From: Scandinavium sp002470465
GTDB taxonomy: Bacteria > Pseudomonadota > Gammaproteobacteria > Enterobacterales > Enterobacteriaceae
Direction of reading: 5' to 3'
NCBI RefSeq assembly: GCF_040750395.1
Contig: NZ_JBFLVD010000012.1
Coordinates: forward strand, 190,927 to 254,926
DNA length: 64,000 bases
This document shows positions 55,901 through 64,000 of this stretch, piece after piece. The stretch's first letter is position 1. Each line of letters begins with the position of its first letter. The position numbers and the translations under genes were made by a program. Below the pieces are notes generated by a model that worked only from the letters and a program-made list of their open reading frames with translations, searched no databases and had not been told where the DNA came from.

Positions 55901-56678
55901 CCTGCACGTACTGGCGCAGCTCATCCGGCCCCAGCGCACAGTTCAGGCCAAAAGAGAGCGCATCTGCGTGGCGCAGCGAGTTATAAAATGCTTCGGTGGT
56001 TTGCCCAGAGAGCGTGCGCCCGGAGGCGTCGGTGATGGTGCCGGAAATCATGATCGGCAGATCGACGCCCAGCGCTTCCAACTCTTCTTTCACCGCGTAA
56101 ATCGCCGCTTTGGCGTTCAGGGTGTCGAAGACAGTTTCGATAAGAATCAGGTCTGAGCCGCCTTCCACCAGCGCTCTGGTAGATTCACGGTAGGCCGCCA
56201 CCAGCTGATCGAAGGTGATGTTACGGAATGCCGGGTCGTTTACGTCAGGTGAGATAGATGCGGTACGGTTAGTGGGGCCAAGCACGCCCGCCACGTAGCG
56301 TGGCTTGCCCGGCGTTTTTGCCGTCCATTCATCGGCGCAGGCACGAGCCAGCTTCGCCGCCGCGAAGTTAATTTCCGCCGACAGCGATTCCATCTCATAG
56401 TCCGCCATCGCGATGGGGGTCGAGTTGAAGGTATTGGTCTCGACGATATCCGCCCCGGCCTCAAAATAGGCATTGTGGATAGCGGCGATGATGTCCGGTT
56501 GGGTCAGCACCAGCAGATCGTTGTTGCCTTTCAGATCGCAGGACCACTGGGCAAAGCGTTCGCCACGGTAGTCCTCTTCGCTCAGGCGATAGCTCTGGAT
56601 CATGGTGCCCATGCCCCCGTCCAGAACCAGGATTCGATCTTTTAACTGCTGCTTCAGCTGCTTTTCAATGGTGCTCAC
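52995..56678 (-). CDS. metH: cobalamin-dependent methionine synthase MetH
   Basis: Last step of methionine synthesis: transfers a methyl group from methyltetrahydrofolate to homocysteine through B12. The 1227-residue product, equal in length to E. coli MetH, has in order the homocysteine/zinc barrel (GGCCGTTPEHI zinc cysteines), the folate barrel, the cobalamin cap and binding domain (DVHDIGKNIV, with the axial His), and the AdoMet reactivation domain ending PNLGYDAD. I start at the GTG at 56676-56678 (V-S-T-I-E-K), preceded by cgggag, as in E. coli. Divergent from iclR. No cobalamin riboswitch is seen upstream. Confidence 0.98.
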   Translation of the reverse strand: MSTIEKQLKQQLKDRILVLDGGMGTMIQSYRLSEEDYRGERFAQWSCDLKGNNDLLVLTQPDIIAAIHNAYFEAGADIVETNTFNSTPIAMADYEMESLSAEINFAAAKLARACADEWTAKTPGKPRYVAGVLGPTNRTASISPDVNDPAFRNITFDQLVAAYRESTRALVEGGSDLILIETVFDTLNAKAAIYAVKEELEALGVDLPIMISGTITDASGRTLSGQTTEAFYNSLRHADALSFGLNCALGPDELRQYVQELSRIAECYVTAHPNAGLPNAFGEYDLDAATMATQIREWAESGFLNIVGGCCGTTPEHIAAMSRAVEGLAPRQLPEIPVACRLAGLEPLNIGDDSLFVNVGERTNVTGSAKFKRLIKEEKYAEALDVARQQVESGAQIIDINMDEGMLDAEAAMVRFLNLIAGEPDIARVPIMIDSSKWDVIEKGLKCIQGKGIVNSISMKEGVDAFIHHAKKVRRYGAAVVVMAFDEVGQADTRERKIEICRRAYDILTKDVGFPPEDIIFDPNIFAVATGIEEHNNYAQDFIGACEDIKRELPHALISGGVSNVSFSFRGNDPVREAIHAVFLYYAIRNGMDMGIVNAGQLAIYDDLPAELRDAVEDVILNRRDDSTERLLDLAEKYRGSKTDEAANTQQAEWRGWDVKKRLEYSLVKGITEFIEADTEEARQQAARPIEVIEGPLMDGMNVVGDLFGEGKMFLPQVVKSARVMKQAVAYLEPFIEASKEKGSSNGKMVIATVKGDVHDIGKNIVGVVLQCNNYEIIDLGVMVPTDKILKTAREVNADLIGLSGLITPSLDEMVNVAKEMERQGFTIPLLIGGATTSKAHTAVKIEQNYSGPTVYVQNASRTVGVVSSLLSATQRDDFVARTRQEYETVRIQHGRKKPRTPPVSLQAARDNDLAFDWESYTPPVAHRLGVQAVSASIETLRNYIDWTPFFMTWSLAGKYPRILEDEVVGEEAKRLFADANEMLDKLSAEKSLNPRGVVGLFPANRKGDDIEIYRDETRTHVLAVSHHLRQQTEKTGFANYCLSDFVAPKTSGKADYIGAFAVTGGLEEDALAEAYDAQHDDYNKIMIKAVADRLAEAFAEYLHERVRKVYWGYAANENLSNEELIRENYQGIRPAPGYPACPEHTEKATIWQLLDAETHTGMKLTESYAMWPGASVSGWYFSHPDSKYYAVAQIQRDQVEDYAFRKGMSVAEAERWLAPNLGYDAD

Positions 56679-56822
56679 GCGGACTCCCGACAACGCTCTT
56701 ATCAACAAGCCATAGTGGCATAATCAACCAGCGTGGAAAAGAGAGCCAGCGCGAACATGAGAGATGCTCACGACCACTGCTCCGATCAGTTCCGATAACG
56801 GTTGCATTATAATCAAATAAAA

Positions 56823-56837
56823 CGAAAATGATTTCCA
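56823..56837. promoter_or_regulatory. IclR box upstream of iclR
   Basis: cgaaaatgatttcca matches the IclR palindrome TGGAAATNATTTCCA at 13 of 15 positions and lies 22 bases before the iclR start. Autorepression by IclR is known in E. coli. Confidence 0.7.
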
Positions 56838-56859
56838 CGATACAGAAAAGGAGTCCGTC

Positions 56860-57687
56860 ATGGTGGCGACCGTTCCCGCGAAACGCGGCAGAAAACCGGC
56901 CCCTGCAGCCGCCGCTCCGGCTGGCGGGCAGGTTCAGTCTTTAACCCGCGGCCTTAAACTCCTCGAATACATTGCCGAGTCACACGGTGACGTGGCGCTG
57001 ACCGAGCTCGCCCAGCAGGCAGGCTTGCCCAATTCCACCACTCACCGTCTACTGACCACGATGCAGCAGCTTGGATTTGTCCGTCAGGTGGGTGATTTAG
57101 GTCACTGGACGGTCGGGGCGCACGCCTTCATCGTCGGCAGCAGCTTCCTGCAAAGCCGCAACCTGCTGGCGATTGTCCATCCGATTCTGCGCAAGCTGAT
57201 GGAAGAGTCCGGCGAAACCGTCAACCTGGCGGTGCTGGACCAGAGCGACCATCAGGCGATTATCATCGACCAGGTGCAGTGCACGCAGCTGATGCGTATG
57301 TCTGCGCCGATCGGCGGCAAGTTACCGATGCACGCCTCCGGGGCGGGCAAAGCCTTTTTAGCTCAGCTGAGTGAAGAACAGGTGAGCGGCCTGCTGCATC
57401 GCAAAGGGCTGCACGCCTACACGCACGCCACGCTGGTTTCTCCGGTGCATCTGAAAGAGGATTTAGCGCAGACGCGCAAGCGCGGCTATTCATTCGATGA
57501 TGAGGAACACGCGCTCGGCCTGCGCTGCGTGGCTTCCTGCATTTATGATGAACATCGTGAGCCGTTTGCCGCCATTTCTATCTCTGGCCCAATTTCCCGT
57601 ATGACCGATGACCGCGTGACGGAGTTGGGGGCGCTGGTGATTAAAGCGGCGAAGGAAGTCACTTTGGCTTACGGTGGAATTCGGTAA
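56860..57687 (+). CDS. iclR: acetate operon repressor IclR
   Basis: Repressor of aceBAK and of its own gene; ligand binding (glyoxylate, pyruvate) sets its activity. The 275-residue product has a winged helix at about 25-85 (ALTELAQQAGLPNSTTHRLLTTMQQLGFV) and a GAF-like ligand domain in the rest. It is very close to E. coli IclR. Its end faces aceK; arpA, which lies between them in K-12, is missing. Confidence 0.97.
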   Translation: MVATVPAKRGRKPAPAAAAPAGGQVQSLTRGLKLLEYIAESHGDVALTELAQQAGLPNSTTHRLLTTMQQLGFVRQVGDLGHWTVGAHAFIVGSSFLQSRNLLAIVHPILRKLMEESGETVNLAVLDQSDHQAIIIDQVQCTQLMRMSAPIGGKLPMHASGAGKAFLAQLSEEQVSGLLHRKGLHAYTHATLVSPVHLKEDLAQTRKRGYSFDDEEHALGLRCVASCIYDEHREPFAAISISGPISRMTDDRVTELGALVIKAAKEVTLAYGGIR

Positions 57688-57692
57688 AGTGA

Positions 57693-57751
57693 GTGCGGTC
57701 TGATGCCCTCACCCCGGCCCTCTCCCACAGGGAGAGGGAGCAAACACTAAA
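57693..57751. repeat. second copy of the 59-base repeat
   Basis: Block gtgcggtctgatgccctc...caaacactaaa is the same as 45118-45176 except for three bases. It contains a palindromic ccctctccc / gggagaggg core (57705-57739) and directly precedes a terminator-like hairpin, as the other copy does. Confidence 0.85.
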
Positions 57752-57774
57752 GGCCTTTTTCAAAAGAAGGCCTT
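57750..57774. terminator. hairpin between iclR and aceK
   Basis: aaggccttttt / agaaggcctt forms a stem of about ten bases. It is placed to end iclR and/or aceK; T-runs are short, so efficiency is uncertain. Confidence 0.55.
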
Positions 57775-57805
57775 GCTGTTTACCTCGCGCAGCGCCATCA
57801 GGCAA

Positions 57806-59530
57806 TTAGCTATATTTCACACAAAAACGCTGCCGCTTACGGTAGGCAAACACATCTTCGACGTGACCGTCACGGATCCGCGCCTGTAATCCTCGCCAGT
57901 ATTCCGCGCGCAGCAGATCCGCATGCATCTCCTCAAACAGCGGCCCGATACGCGCATCCGCGCACAACCAGTGGCGAAACTCTTCCGGAAACACATCGCC
58001 CGGCGACACGCTGTACCACGGTTCGCTGGCAAGCTCATCTTCCGGATAACGCGGCGGTGGAATATCGCGGAAATTCACTTCGGTCATGTAGCAAATTTCA
58101 TCGTAGTCGTAGAACACCACCCGACCGTGGCGCGTCACGCCGAAGTTTTTAAACAGCATGTCGCCTGGGAAAATATTGGCCGCCGCCAGCTGGCGAATGG
58201 CGTTCCCGTATTCCTCCACGGCATCACGCAGCGGTTGCCCGTCAACCTGCTCAAGCCATAAATTCAGCGGCACCATCCGTCGTTCAATATAGAGATGGCT
58301 GATGGCAATCCTGTCCCCCAGGTCGGTGAGCTTTTGTGGTACTTCCTGCCAGAGCAGGTCGAGCAGAGCCGGAGATATTTGCCGTTTCTCCAGCACGAAG
58401 TTTTCAAACTCCTGAGTGTCAGCCATACGCCCAACGCGGTCGTGCTCTTTAACCAGCTGATAGCAGGCGCGCACGTGGGCGGCGGTCATCTCTTTTTGCG
58501 GCGCAAAGCGGTCCTTGATCACCTTAAACACCCGGTCGAATCCAGGCAGGGTGAACACCAGCATCACCATGCCCCGGATGCCGGGCGCCTCGATAAACTG
58601 CTCGTCGGTCTGGCGGATATACGTCAGGTATTCGCGATAGCTCTCGGTTTTGCCGTGCTTCTGGCAGCCAATGGCCATATACAGTTCGGCGGTGGTTTTG
58701 CCGGGCAGGATTTCGCGCAGCCACTCCACCAGGGCGGCGGGCAGCGGCGCATACACCATAAAGTAGGAACGGGCGAAGCCGAAGACGATGCTGGCCTCAG
58801 CGCTGGTCGTCAGGCAGGTATCAATGAACAGCTCGCCTTCATCGCTGCGATGAATGGGCAGCAGCAGCGGCACCATGCCCTGAGGCGTATGCAGCTTGGC
58901 AACCAGCCATGCCGCCTTATTGCGATAAAATAGCTCATTCGCCACCTGCAAATGCGATTCACGCAATACGCTGTAGCCGAAGGTTTCAGTCAGGTGCGCC
59001 ACGATGTAGCCCACATCGCGGGGCTTATCCTGCCATTGCAGCCGCAGTGGTAAATCAGTTAACACCCGGTGGAGCAGCGTTTCCCAGCCCTTATCAGGAT
59101 AAAAATCTTTCGCCAGCGGACGAGGGATCGTGCGAAAGCGCCGCTCAGGCTGAGAGCTGAAGATAAAAAGCCGCTCGGGAGTCAGCGAGCGGTGATCGAA
59201 GAGTCGACAATACACAGAGTTAAAAAAGCTTTCGGCAATTTCAAAGCGCGGGTAGTCGGGCAAAAGCGCGGTGTAATGCTCTTTCACCCGCAGCAGAAAG
59301 TCAGCGTCGGGGCTTTTACCGTCTGTGATGCAGCGCAGCTGCTCGACAACCAGCCCCACATGGTGATCGTAGAGATGGATACGCTGCTTCATCGCCTGTT
59401 GCACGGCGTGCCAGTCGGCCTGTTCAAAGCGCTGCTGCGCGCCGGAAGTGACTTCCAGAAAGCGACCATACTGCGCGTCAAAACCTTGCAGGATGGTTTG
59501 GGCAATCAGTAATTCCAGGCCACGCGGCAT
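57806..59530 (-). CDS. aceK: isocitrate dehydrogenase kinase/phosphatase AceK
   Basis: Bifunctional enzyme that phosphorylates isocitrate dehydrogenase to send isocitrate into the glyoxylate bypass and dephosphorylates it again. The 574-residue product has the regulatory N-terminal domain and a kinase-like C-terminal domain with the ATP-site segment near MVMLVFTLPGFDRVFKVIKD and the DYDE catalytic region (VVFYDYDEICYM). Length equals the family's. Last gene of aceBAK; a REP palindrome lies between aceA and aceK. Confidence 0.97.
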   Translation of the reverse strand: MPRGLELLIAQTILQGFDAQYGRFLEVTSGAQQRFEQADWHAVQQAMKQRIHLYDHHVGLVVEQLRCITDGKSPDADFLLRVKEHYTALLPDYPRFEIAESFFNSVYCRLFDHRSLTPERLFIFSSQPERRFRTIPRPLAKDFYPDKGWETLLHRVLTDLPLRLQWQDKPRDVGYIVAHLTETFGYSVLRESHLQVANELFYRNKAAWLVAKLHTPQGMVPLLLPIHRSDEGELFIDTCLTTSAEASIVFGFARSYFMVYAPLPAALVEWLREILPGKTTAELYMAIGCQKHGKTESYREYLTYIRQTDEQFIEAPGIRGMVMLVFTLPGFDRVFKVIKDRFAPQKEMTAAHVRACYQLVKEHDRVGRMADTQEFENFVLEKRQISPALLDLLWQEVPQKLTDLGDRIAISHLYIERRMVPLNLWLEQVDGQPLRDAVEEYGNAIRQLAAANIFPGDMLFKNFGVTRHGRVVFYDYDEICYMTEVNFRDIPPPRYPEDELASEPWYSVSPGDVFPEEFRHWLCADARIGPLFEEMHADLLRAEYWRGLQARIRDGHVEDVFAYRKRQRFCVKYS

Positions 59531-59593
59531 ACATTCCCCTCACTTTGCCCTCTCCTTGAAAGGGCAACGGAGAAAAGCAGTATTGAACAGCAA

Positions 59594-59631
59594 CTGTAGG
59601 CCCGGTAAGCATTGCGCCACCGGGCATCCGT
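59594..59631. repeat. REP-like palindrome between aceA and aceK
   Basis: Palindrome tgtaggcccggtaagc...gcgccaccgggca. In E. coli the aceA-aceK gap also has REP elements and aceK is made in much smaller amounts than aceA. Confidence 0.75.
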
Positions 59632-59635
59632 ACAA

Positions 59636-60940
59636 TCAGAACTGCGACTCTTCCGTTGACCCGGTCAGCGCGGTAACGGACGAGGTCCCACCCTGAATAA
59701 TCGTTGTGACCTTGTCGAAATAGCCCGTACCCACTTCCTGCTGGTGCGAGACGAAGGTGTAGCCCTCTTTGCCGGACTCGAACTCTGGCTGCTGCACTTT
59801 CTCAACGTAGTGGCGCATGCCTTCGCCCTGCGCATACGCGTGGGCCAGGTCAAACATGTTGAACCACATGCTGTGGATGCCCGCTAGGGTGATGAACTGA
59901 TATTTGTAGCCCATCTCCGAAAGCTGCTGCTGGAAGCTGGCGATGGTTTTATCGTCCAGATTTTTCTTCCAGTTGAACGACGGTGAGCAGTTATAGGCCA
60001 GCAGTTTACCCGGATATTTCGCATGGATAGCATCGGCAAAGCGCCGGGCCAGTTCCAGATCCGGCGTGGACGTTTCACACCACACCAGGTCTGCATAAGG
60101 CGCGTAGGCCAGTCCGCGGCTGATGGCCTGCTCGATGCCTGCGCGAGTGCGATAGAAACCTTCGCTGGTGCGCTCACCGGTAATAAATTCGCTATCGTAC
60201 GGATCGCAGTCGGAGGTGATCAAATCGGCAGCGTCTGCGTCAGTACGGGCGATCAGCAGCGTAGGCACGCCGAGAACGTCCGCCGCCAGACGTGCGGCTA
60301 CCAGTTTCTGAATCGCTTCCTGAGTCGGCACCAGCACTTTGCCGCCCATATGCCCGCATTTCTTCACTGAGGCCAGCTGGTCTTCAAAGTGAACCGCCGC
60401 CGCCCCGGCTTCAATCATCGACTTCATCAGCTCAAATGCGTTGAGTACGCCGCCAAACCCGGCTTCTGCATCAGCCACGATCGGCAGGAAGTAATCAATA
60501 AAACGCGGATCGTTTGGCTCAATGCCGGACGCCCACTGGATCTGATCCGCCCGGCGGAAAGTATTGTTGATCCGATCGACCACGCACGGCACGGAGTTTG
60601 CCGGGTAGAGCGATTGATCCGGGTACATACTGGAGGCCAGGTTGGCATCTGCCGCAACCTGCCAGCCGGAGAGATAAACGGCCTCAATACCGGCCTTCGC
60701 CTGCTGCAGCGCCTGACCGCCCGTCAGCGCCCCGAGGCTGTTCACATACCCTTTTTTCGATTCGCCGTGCAGCAGACGCCACATTTTTGCAGCACCGCGC
60801 TGCGCCAGCGTGCATTCCGGGTTCACCGAACCACGCAGCTTCACCACCTCTTCCGCGCTGTACGGGCGACGGATGCCTTCCCAGCGTGGGTTTGTCCATT
60901 CCTGTTGTACTTCTTCGATTTGTTGGGTACGGGTTTTCAT
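59636..60940 (-). CDS. aceA: isocitrate lyase AceA
   Basis: First enzyme of the glyoxylate bypass: splits isocitrate to succinate and glyoxylate. The 434-residue product has the TIM-barrel fold with the catalytic cysteine in KKCGHMGGKVLVP and flanking EDQ and DAEAGFGG metal-site segments. The C-terminal sequence ends EESQF, close to E. coli. Second gene of aceBAK, 34 bases after aceB. Confidence 0.98.
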   Translation of the reverse strand: MKTRTQQIEEVQQEWTNPRWEGIRRPYSAEEVVKLRGSVNPECTLAQRGAAKMWRLLHGESKKGYVNSLGALTGGQALQQAKAGIEAVYLSGWQVAADANLASSMYPDQSLYPANSVPCVVDRINNTFRRADQIQWASGIEPNDPRFIDYFLPIVADAEAGFGGVLNAFELMKSMIEAGAAAVHFEDQLASVKKCGHMGGKVLVPTQEAIQKLVAARLAADVLGVPTLLIARTDADAADLITSDCDPYDSEFITGERTSEGFYRTRAGIEQAISRGLAYAPYADLVWCETSTPDLELARRFADAIHAKYPGKLLAYNCSPSFNWKKNLDDKTIASFQQQLSEMGYKYQFITLAGIHSMWFNMFDLAHAYAQGEGMRHYVEKVQQPEFESGKEGYTFVSHQQEVGTGYFDKVTTIIQGGTSSVTALTGSTEESQF

Positions 60941-60974
60941 GGCAGATGCTCCATTTTTATTATCGGTGATGTGA

Positions 60975-62576
60975 TCAGGCCAGCAGGCGGTAGCCAGGCA
61001 GCGTTAAGAAGTCGACGAGTTCGTCGGAGGTCGTAATTTGCTCCATCAGGCGCGCGGCTTCGTCGAAGCGGCCGCTGCTGAAGCGGTGTTCGCCCAGTTC
61101 GTCCTGGACGACCAGCAGCTCCTCAGTGAGCATCTGGCGGAACAGAGCCTTAGTCACGGGCGTACCGTTACTGAGCGTTTTTTGATGGTGGATCCACTGC
61201 CAGATTGACGTACGCGATATTTCCGCCGTGGCGGCATCTTCCATCAGGCCGTAAATCGGCACGCAGCCGTTGCCGGAGATCCACGCTTCGATATACTGCA
61301 CGGCCACGCGAATGTTGGCGCGCATGCCTTCTTCCGTGCGCTCCCCTTCGCAAGGTGCAAGCAGCTGTTCCGCGGTAATCGGCGCATCTTCATCGCGAGT
61401 CACAAACAGCTGGTTAGGGTTATCACCTAAAACCTCATTGAATACGGCCATCGCGGTATCCGCCAGGCCCGGATGCGCAATCCAGGTACCATCGTGTCCG
61501 TTGTTCGCTTCCAGCGCTTTATCGGCTTTGACCTTGGTCAGCACCTGAGCGTTACGCCCGGCATCTTTGCTGGGGATGAAAGCTGCCATGCCGCCCATCG
61601 CAAACGCACCGCGCTTGTGGCAGGTTTTGATCAGCAGACGCGAATAGGCATTGAGGAAGGGTTTATCCATCGTCACCACCTGGCGATCCGGCAGCACTCG
61701 GTCGGGATAGTTCTTCAGCGTTTTGATATAGCTGAAGATGTAATCCCAGCGACCGCAGTTGAGGCCAACGATGTGGTCACGCAACGCGTGCAGGATCTCA
61801 TCCATCTGGAACACGGCAGGCAGCGTTTCAATCAGCAGCGTGGCCTTGATGGTGCCACGCGGTAACTCGAAACGATCTTCGGTAAAGCTGAAGACCTCGC
61901 TCCACCACGCCGCTTCCTGCCAGGCCTGAGTTTTCGGCAGATAAAAATAGGGGCCGCTGCCTTTGGCCAGCAGATTTTTGTGGTTGTGGAAGAAATAGAG
62001 GGCGAAATCAAACAGGCTGCCCGGGATAGCCTCCCCGCGCCAGGTCACGTGTTTTTCCGGCAGGTGCAGGCCGCGCACGCGGCAAACCAGAACGGCGGGA
62101 TCGGGCTTCAGCTGATAGATTTTCCCGTCTTCGTTGGTGTGGCTGATCGTGCCATTGACCGCATCGCGCAGGTTGATCTGCCCGTCGATCACCTTATGCC
62201 AGTTCGGCGCCAGCGAGTCTTCAAAGTCGGCCATGAAGACTTTCACGTTGGCATTCAGCGCGTTAATCACCATTTTGCGTTCAACCGGGCCGGTTATCTC
62301 TACGCGGCGATCGAGCAAGTCCTGAGGAATACCGCGAATCTTCCACTCGCCGCTTCTAATGGAATCCGTTTCCGAAATGAAATCAGGAAGCTTTCCGTCG
62401 TCAATATCCTGCTGCTGCTGGATACGCGCTGCCAGCAGCTTATTGCGCTTCGGGGTAAACCTCGTCACCAGTTCACTCAGAAAATCGATCGCTTCCGGCG
62501 TCAGGATCTGCTGCTCCTGCGCGCCAAACGGCTGGCTAAAGGCCAGTTCTTCGGTGGTTGTTGCCTGTTGTGTCAT
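60975..62576 (-). CDS. aceB: malate synthase A AceB
   Basis: Condenses glyoxylate with acetyl-CoA to give malate. The 533-residue product has the malate synthase signature KDAGRNAQV-adjacent region, the catalytic segments EITGPVERKM and FMADFEDSLAP, and the C-terminal GYRLLA. Length equals E. coli AceB. I start at the ATG at 62574-62576 (MTQQATTTEE); an in-frame ATG five codons upstream is less likely. First gene of aceBAK; IclR sites are upstream. Confidence 0.98.
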   Translation of the reverse strand: MTQQATTTEELAFSQPFGAQEQQILTPEAIDFLSELVTRFTPKRNKLLAARIQQQQDIDDGKLPDFISETDSIRSGEWKIRGIPQDLLDRRVEITGPVERKMVINALNANVKVFMADFEDSLAPNWHKVIDGQINLRDAVNGTISHTNEDGKIYQLKPDPAVLVCRVRGLHLPEKHVTWRGEAIPGSLFDFALYFFHNHKNLLAKGSGPYFYLPKTQAWQEAAWWSEVFSFTEDRFELPRGTIKATLLIETLPAVFQMDEILHALRDHIVGLNCGRWDYIFSYIKTLKNYPDRVLPDRQVVTMDKPFLNAYSRLLIKTCHKRGAFAMGGMAAFIPSKDAGRNAQVLTKVKADKALEANNGHDGTWIAHPGLADTAMAVFNEVLGDNPNQLFVTRDEDAPITAEQLLAPCEGERTEEGMRANIRVAVQYIEAWISGNGCVPIYGLMEDAATAEISRTSIWQWIHHQKTLSNGTPVTKALFRQMLTEELLVVQDELGEHRFSSGRFDEAARLMEQITTSDELVDFLTLPGYRLLA

Positions 62577-62670
62577 TGCGCGGCTCCTCATCTTGATCCC
62601 AGGTCACTTCCCAAAGCAAACAAAGATCGTTGTCGGTTTTTCGTTCAGCTCAGTTAAGCCTACGCAATAA

Positions 62671-62702
62671 TTTTCCAAAATCAAAAACAATTTCCATTTT
62701 TA
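62671..62702 (-). promoter_or_regulatory. IclR operator region of aceBAK
   Basis: Minus-strand aatggaaattgtttttgatt, followed by ttggaaaa, is nearly the same as the IclR-bound sequence upstream of E. coli aceB. It lies about 95-125 bases before the aceB start. The flanking 62700-62760 is AT-rich, as for an IHF/CRP-influenced promoter. Confidence 0.75.
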
Positions 62703-62774
62703 AAATTAATTAAATATAACCTATTGATAACAGTGAATTTAAAGTTACCATTAAATTTGGTGTGACTTTCGGAA

Positions 62775-62801
62775 ACAAAAAAGGCACCCGAAGGTGCCTG
62801 A
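62775..62801 (-). terminator. terminator of metA
   Basis: Minus-strand stem aggcacctt / gggtgcctt followed by six T, about 40 bases after the metA stop and before the aceBAK promoter. Confidence 0.9.
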
Positions 62802-62842
62802 TATGGAGTGCTGAATCGCTTTACGATCGTTTAAACGGTGAA

Positions 62843-63772
62843 TTACTCCAGCGTCGGATTCATATGGCGCAGATCGTACGGTGTGATCTGGTAGACGTAA
62901 TAGTTCAGCCAGTTAATGAACAGCATGTTGCCATGGCTGCGCCAGGTTGCTCGCGGCTTGTTCTGCGGATCGTTTTGCGGGAAATAGTTGTACGGTACCT
63001 CAGGTGACAACCCGGCTTCTTCATCACGGAAATATTCGCTTGCCAGGGTGTGAGCGTCGTACTCCGGATGCCCGGTGACAAAGGCGATGCGCTTGTCTTT
63101 GCTGGCAAACAGGTAGGCGTCTCCGTCTTCCGTTTCGGCCAGAATATCGAGATCGGTGTAGTCGCGGATAAGCGCCGCCGGGAAATCAGCATAGCGGGAA
63201 TGCGGTGCCAGAAATGAATCATCAAAACCACGCGTCAGCAGTGCGTGAGGATGCAAAATATGGTGCTCATAGACGCCTGAGAGTTTTTCCGTACGGGTCT
63301 GTTTCGGAATGCCATACAGAATATTCAGCGCCGCCTGAACCGCCCAGCAGACGAACAGCGTTGAAGTGACGTGATCTTTTGCCCATTCCAGCACCTGTTT
63401 GATCTGCGGCCAGTAGGCAACATCATTGAATTCAACCAGGCCCAGCGGCGCGCCGGTGACAATCAGGCCATCGAAATTATCGTGCTGAATGTCCTCAAAA
63501 TTACAGTAGAAATTGTTGAGATGCTCCGCTGGTGTGTTGCGGGATTCCCGCGCATCGATGCGCAGCAGCTGCACGTCGACCTGGAGCGGTGAGTTCGATA
63601 ACAGGCGAAGAAACTGGTTTTCCGTCTCAATTTTTTTCGGCATCAGGTTGAGGATCAGCACCTTCAGCGGGCGAATTTCCTGGTTGGTCGCACGCGATGC
63701 CGTCATTACGAAGACGTTCTCATTACGTAAGAAATTAACGGCTGGCAGCTCGTCCTGCACCCGAATCGGCAT
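62843..63772 (-). CDS. metA: homoserine O-succinyltransferase MetA
   Basis: First committed step of methionine synthesis: transfers succinyl from succinyl-CoA to homoserine. The 309-residue product has a glutamine-amidotransferase-like fold with the catalytic Cys in FVCWAVQAAL (about residue 142), His in VTGHPEYD (about 235) and the nearby Glu. Matches E. coli MetA over its length, including the thermolabile-enzyme N-terminus MPIRVQDELPAVNFL. MetJ boxes are upstream. Confidence 0.98.
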   Translation of the reverse strand: MPIRVQDELPAVNFLRNENVFVMTASRATNQEIRPLKVLILNLMPKKIETENQFLRLLSNSPLQVDVQLLRIDARESRNTPAEHLNNFYCNFEDIQHDNFDGLIVTGAPLGLVEFNDVAYWPQIKQVLEWAKDHVTSTLFVCWAVQAALNILYGIPKQTRTEKLSGVYEHHILHPHALLTRGFDDSFLAPHSRYADFPAALIRDYTDLDILAETEDGDAYLFASKDKRIAFVTGHPEYDAHTLASEYFRDEEAGLSPEVPYNYFPQNDPQNKPRATWRSHGNMLFINWLNYYVYQITPYDLRHMNPTLE

Positions 63773-63791
63773 AACCTTATTACCTCACAGC

Positions 63792-63823
63792 ATACGTTTA
63801 CACGTTTAGACATCCAGATAGCT
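63792..63823 (-). promoter_or_regulatory. tandem MetJ boxes upstream of metA
   Basis: Four adjacent 8-base units atacgttt, acacgttt, agacatcc and agatagct resemble the met box AGACGTCT in tandem, as in other MetJ-controlled promoters. They lie 20-51 bases before the metA start and would repress metA when AdoMet is high. Confidence 0.7.
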
Positions 63824-64000
63824 GAAGATAACCAGAAATACGGCAAATGTCGAGTCTGTACGCTGAAGGTGAGAAAGTTTCACGACGTTATTGACGGAAA
63901 GTGTTGTGGATATGTCTGTGGAAATGATGTGGGTGAGTGGTGAAACGGCTGTCGATAAAGCTGCATTTTGGGCAAAGAAAACAAAAAAACCCCATGCTTT
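63824..64000. other. right edge of the window
   Basis: These 177 bases upstream of metA show no gene. At the very end, a run of A followed by ccccatgcttt may be the left half of a terminator whose other arm is outside the window. Confidence 0.4.

Noticed and set aside
56679..56859. Possible cobalamin riboswitch upstream of metH
   Set aside because: The 181-base gap contains no B12-box-like sequence; E. coli metH is controlled by MetR and by translation effects instead.
45072..57751. Repeats near 45.1, 52.8 and 57.7 kb as a CRISPR-like array
   Set aside because: Copies are kilobases apart, palindromic and extragenic, without regular spacers or cas genes.
63970..64000. Terminator at the right edge
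   Set aside because: Only one arm would be inside the window, so it cannot be confirmed.

Overview
The window is a stretch of chromosome from a member of the Enterobacteriaceae, most like the Enterobacter/Leclercia/Lelliottia group. The evidence is near full-length protein similarity, recalled from memory, to E. coli K-12 proteins, with the same local order as the 91-92 min region of K-12 (soxRS-ssb-uvrA ... lexA-plsB ... mal ... pgi-lysC ... metH-aceBAK-metA). Small lineage-specific genes are inserted and several K-12 genes are missing. I see no prophage, insertion sequence, integron, CRISPR array, rRNA or tRNA gene.

Layout. 1-8.3 kb: the start of the yjcE antiporter, purine transporter ghxP, a glutathione transferase, the sraL small RNA, the redox regulators soxR/soxS, and a c-di-GMP phosphodiesterase (pdeC) with an accessory diguanylate cyclase beside it, then yjcB. 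8.3-18.5 kb: DNA repair, replication and wall/amino-acid genes (ssb, uvrA, yjbR, aphA, tyrB, alr, dnaB, qorA). 18.6-25.7 kb: pspG, dusA, an outer-membrane TraF-like protein, a cupin, zur, yjbJ, and the SOS unit lexA-dinF. 25.3-30.8 kb: lipid and quinone genes (dgkA, plsB, ubiA, ubiC) with an extra alpha/beta hydrolase. 31-38.7 kb: the divergent maltose regulon malK-lamB-malM and malE-malF-malG around a shared MalT/CRP region. 38.7-43.1 kb: psiE and the exopolysaccharide operon yjbEFGH. 43.6-50 kb: an orphan sugar-isomerase-like gene, pgi, lysC, panS, yjbD. 50-64 kb: rluF, yjbB, metH, iclR, aceK, aceA, aceB, metA.

How genes work together. SoxR/SoxS, LexA (lexA-dinF, uvrA/ssb), MalT, IclR (aceBAK), MetJ (metA), PspF/sigma-54 (pspG), Zur and probably PurR (ghxP) each have their gene or a recognisable operator here. 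The aceBAK genes form the glyoxylate bypass with its kinase/phosphatase and its repressor iclR alongside; metA and metH are the first and last steps of methionine synthesis; MalEFGK and LamB form the complete maltodextrin uptake path.

Most notable observations: (1) the lysC leader lacks a recognisable lysine riboswitch aptamer, although the last bases before the start codon still look like the K-12 leader; (2) three PurR-like operators lie upstream of ghxP; (3) a PAS-GGDEF cyclase without an inhibitory site is paired with pdeC next to soxRS; (4) an orphan isomerase-like gene sits beside a strong RcsAB-type box and a 13-bp inverted repeat; (5) a 59-bp repeat occurs twice, each time directly before a terminator-like hairpin. 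I did not find a system that looks wholly new.
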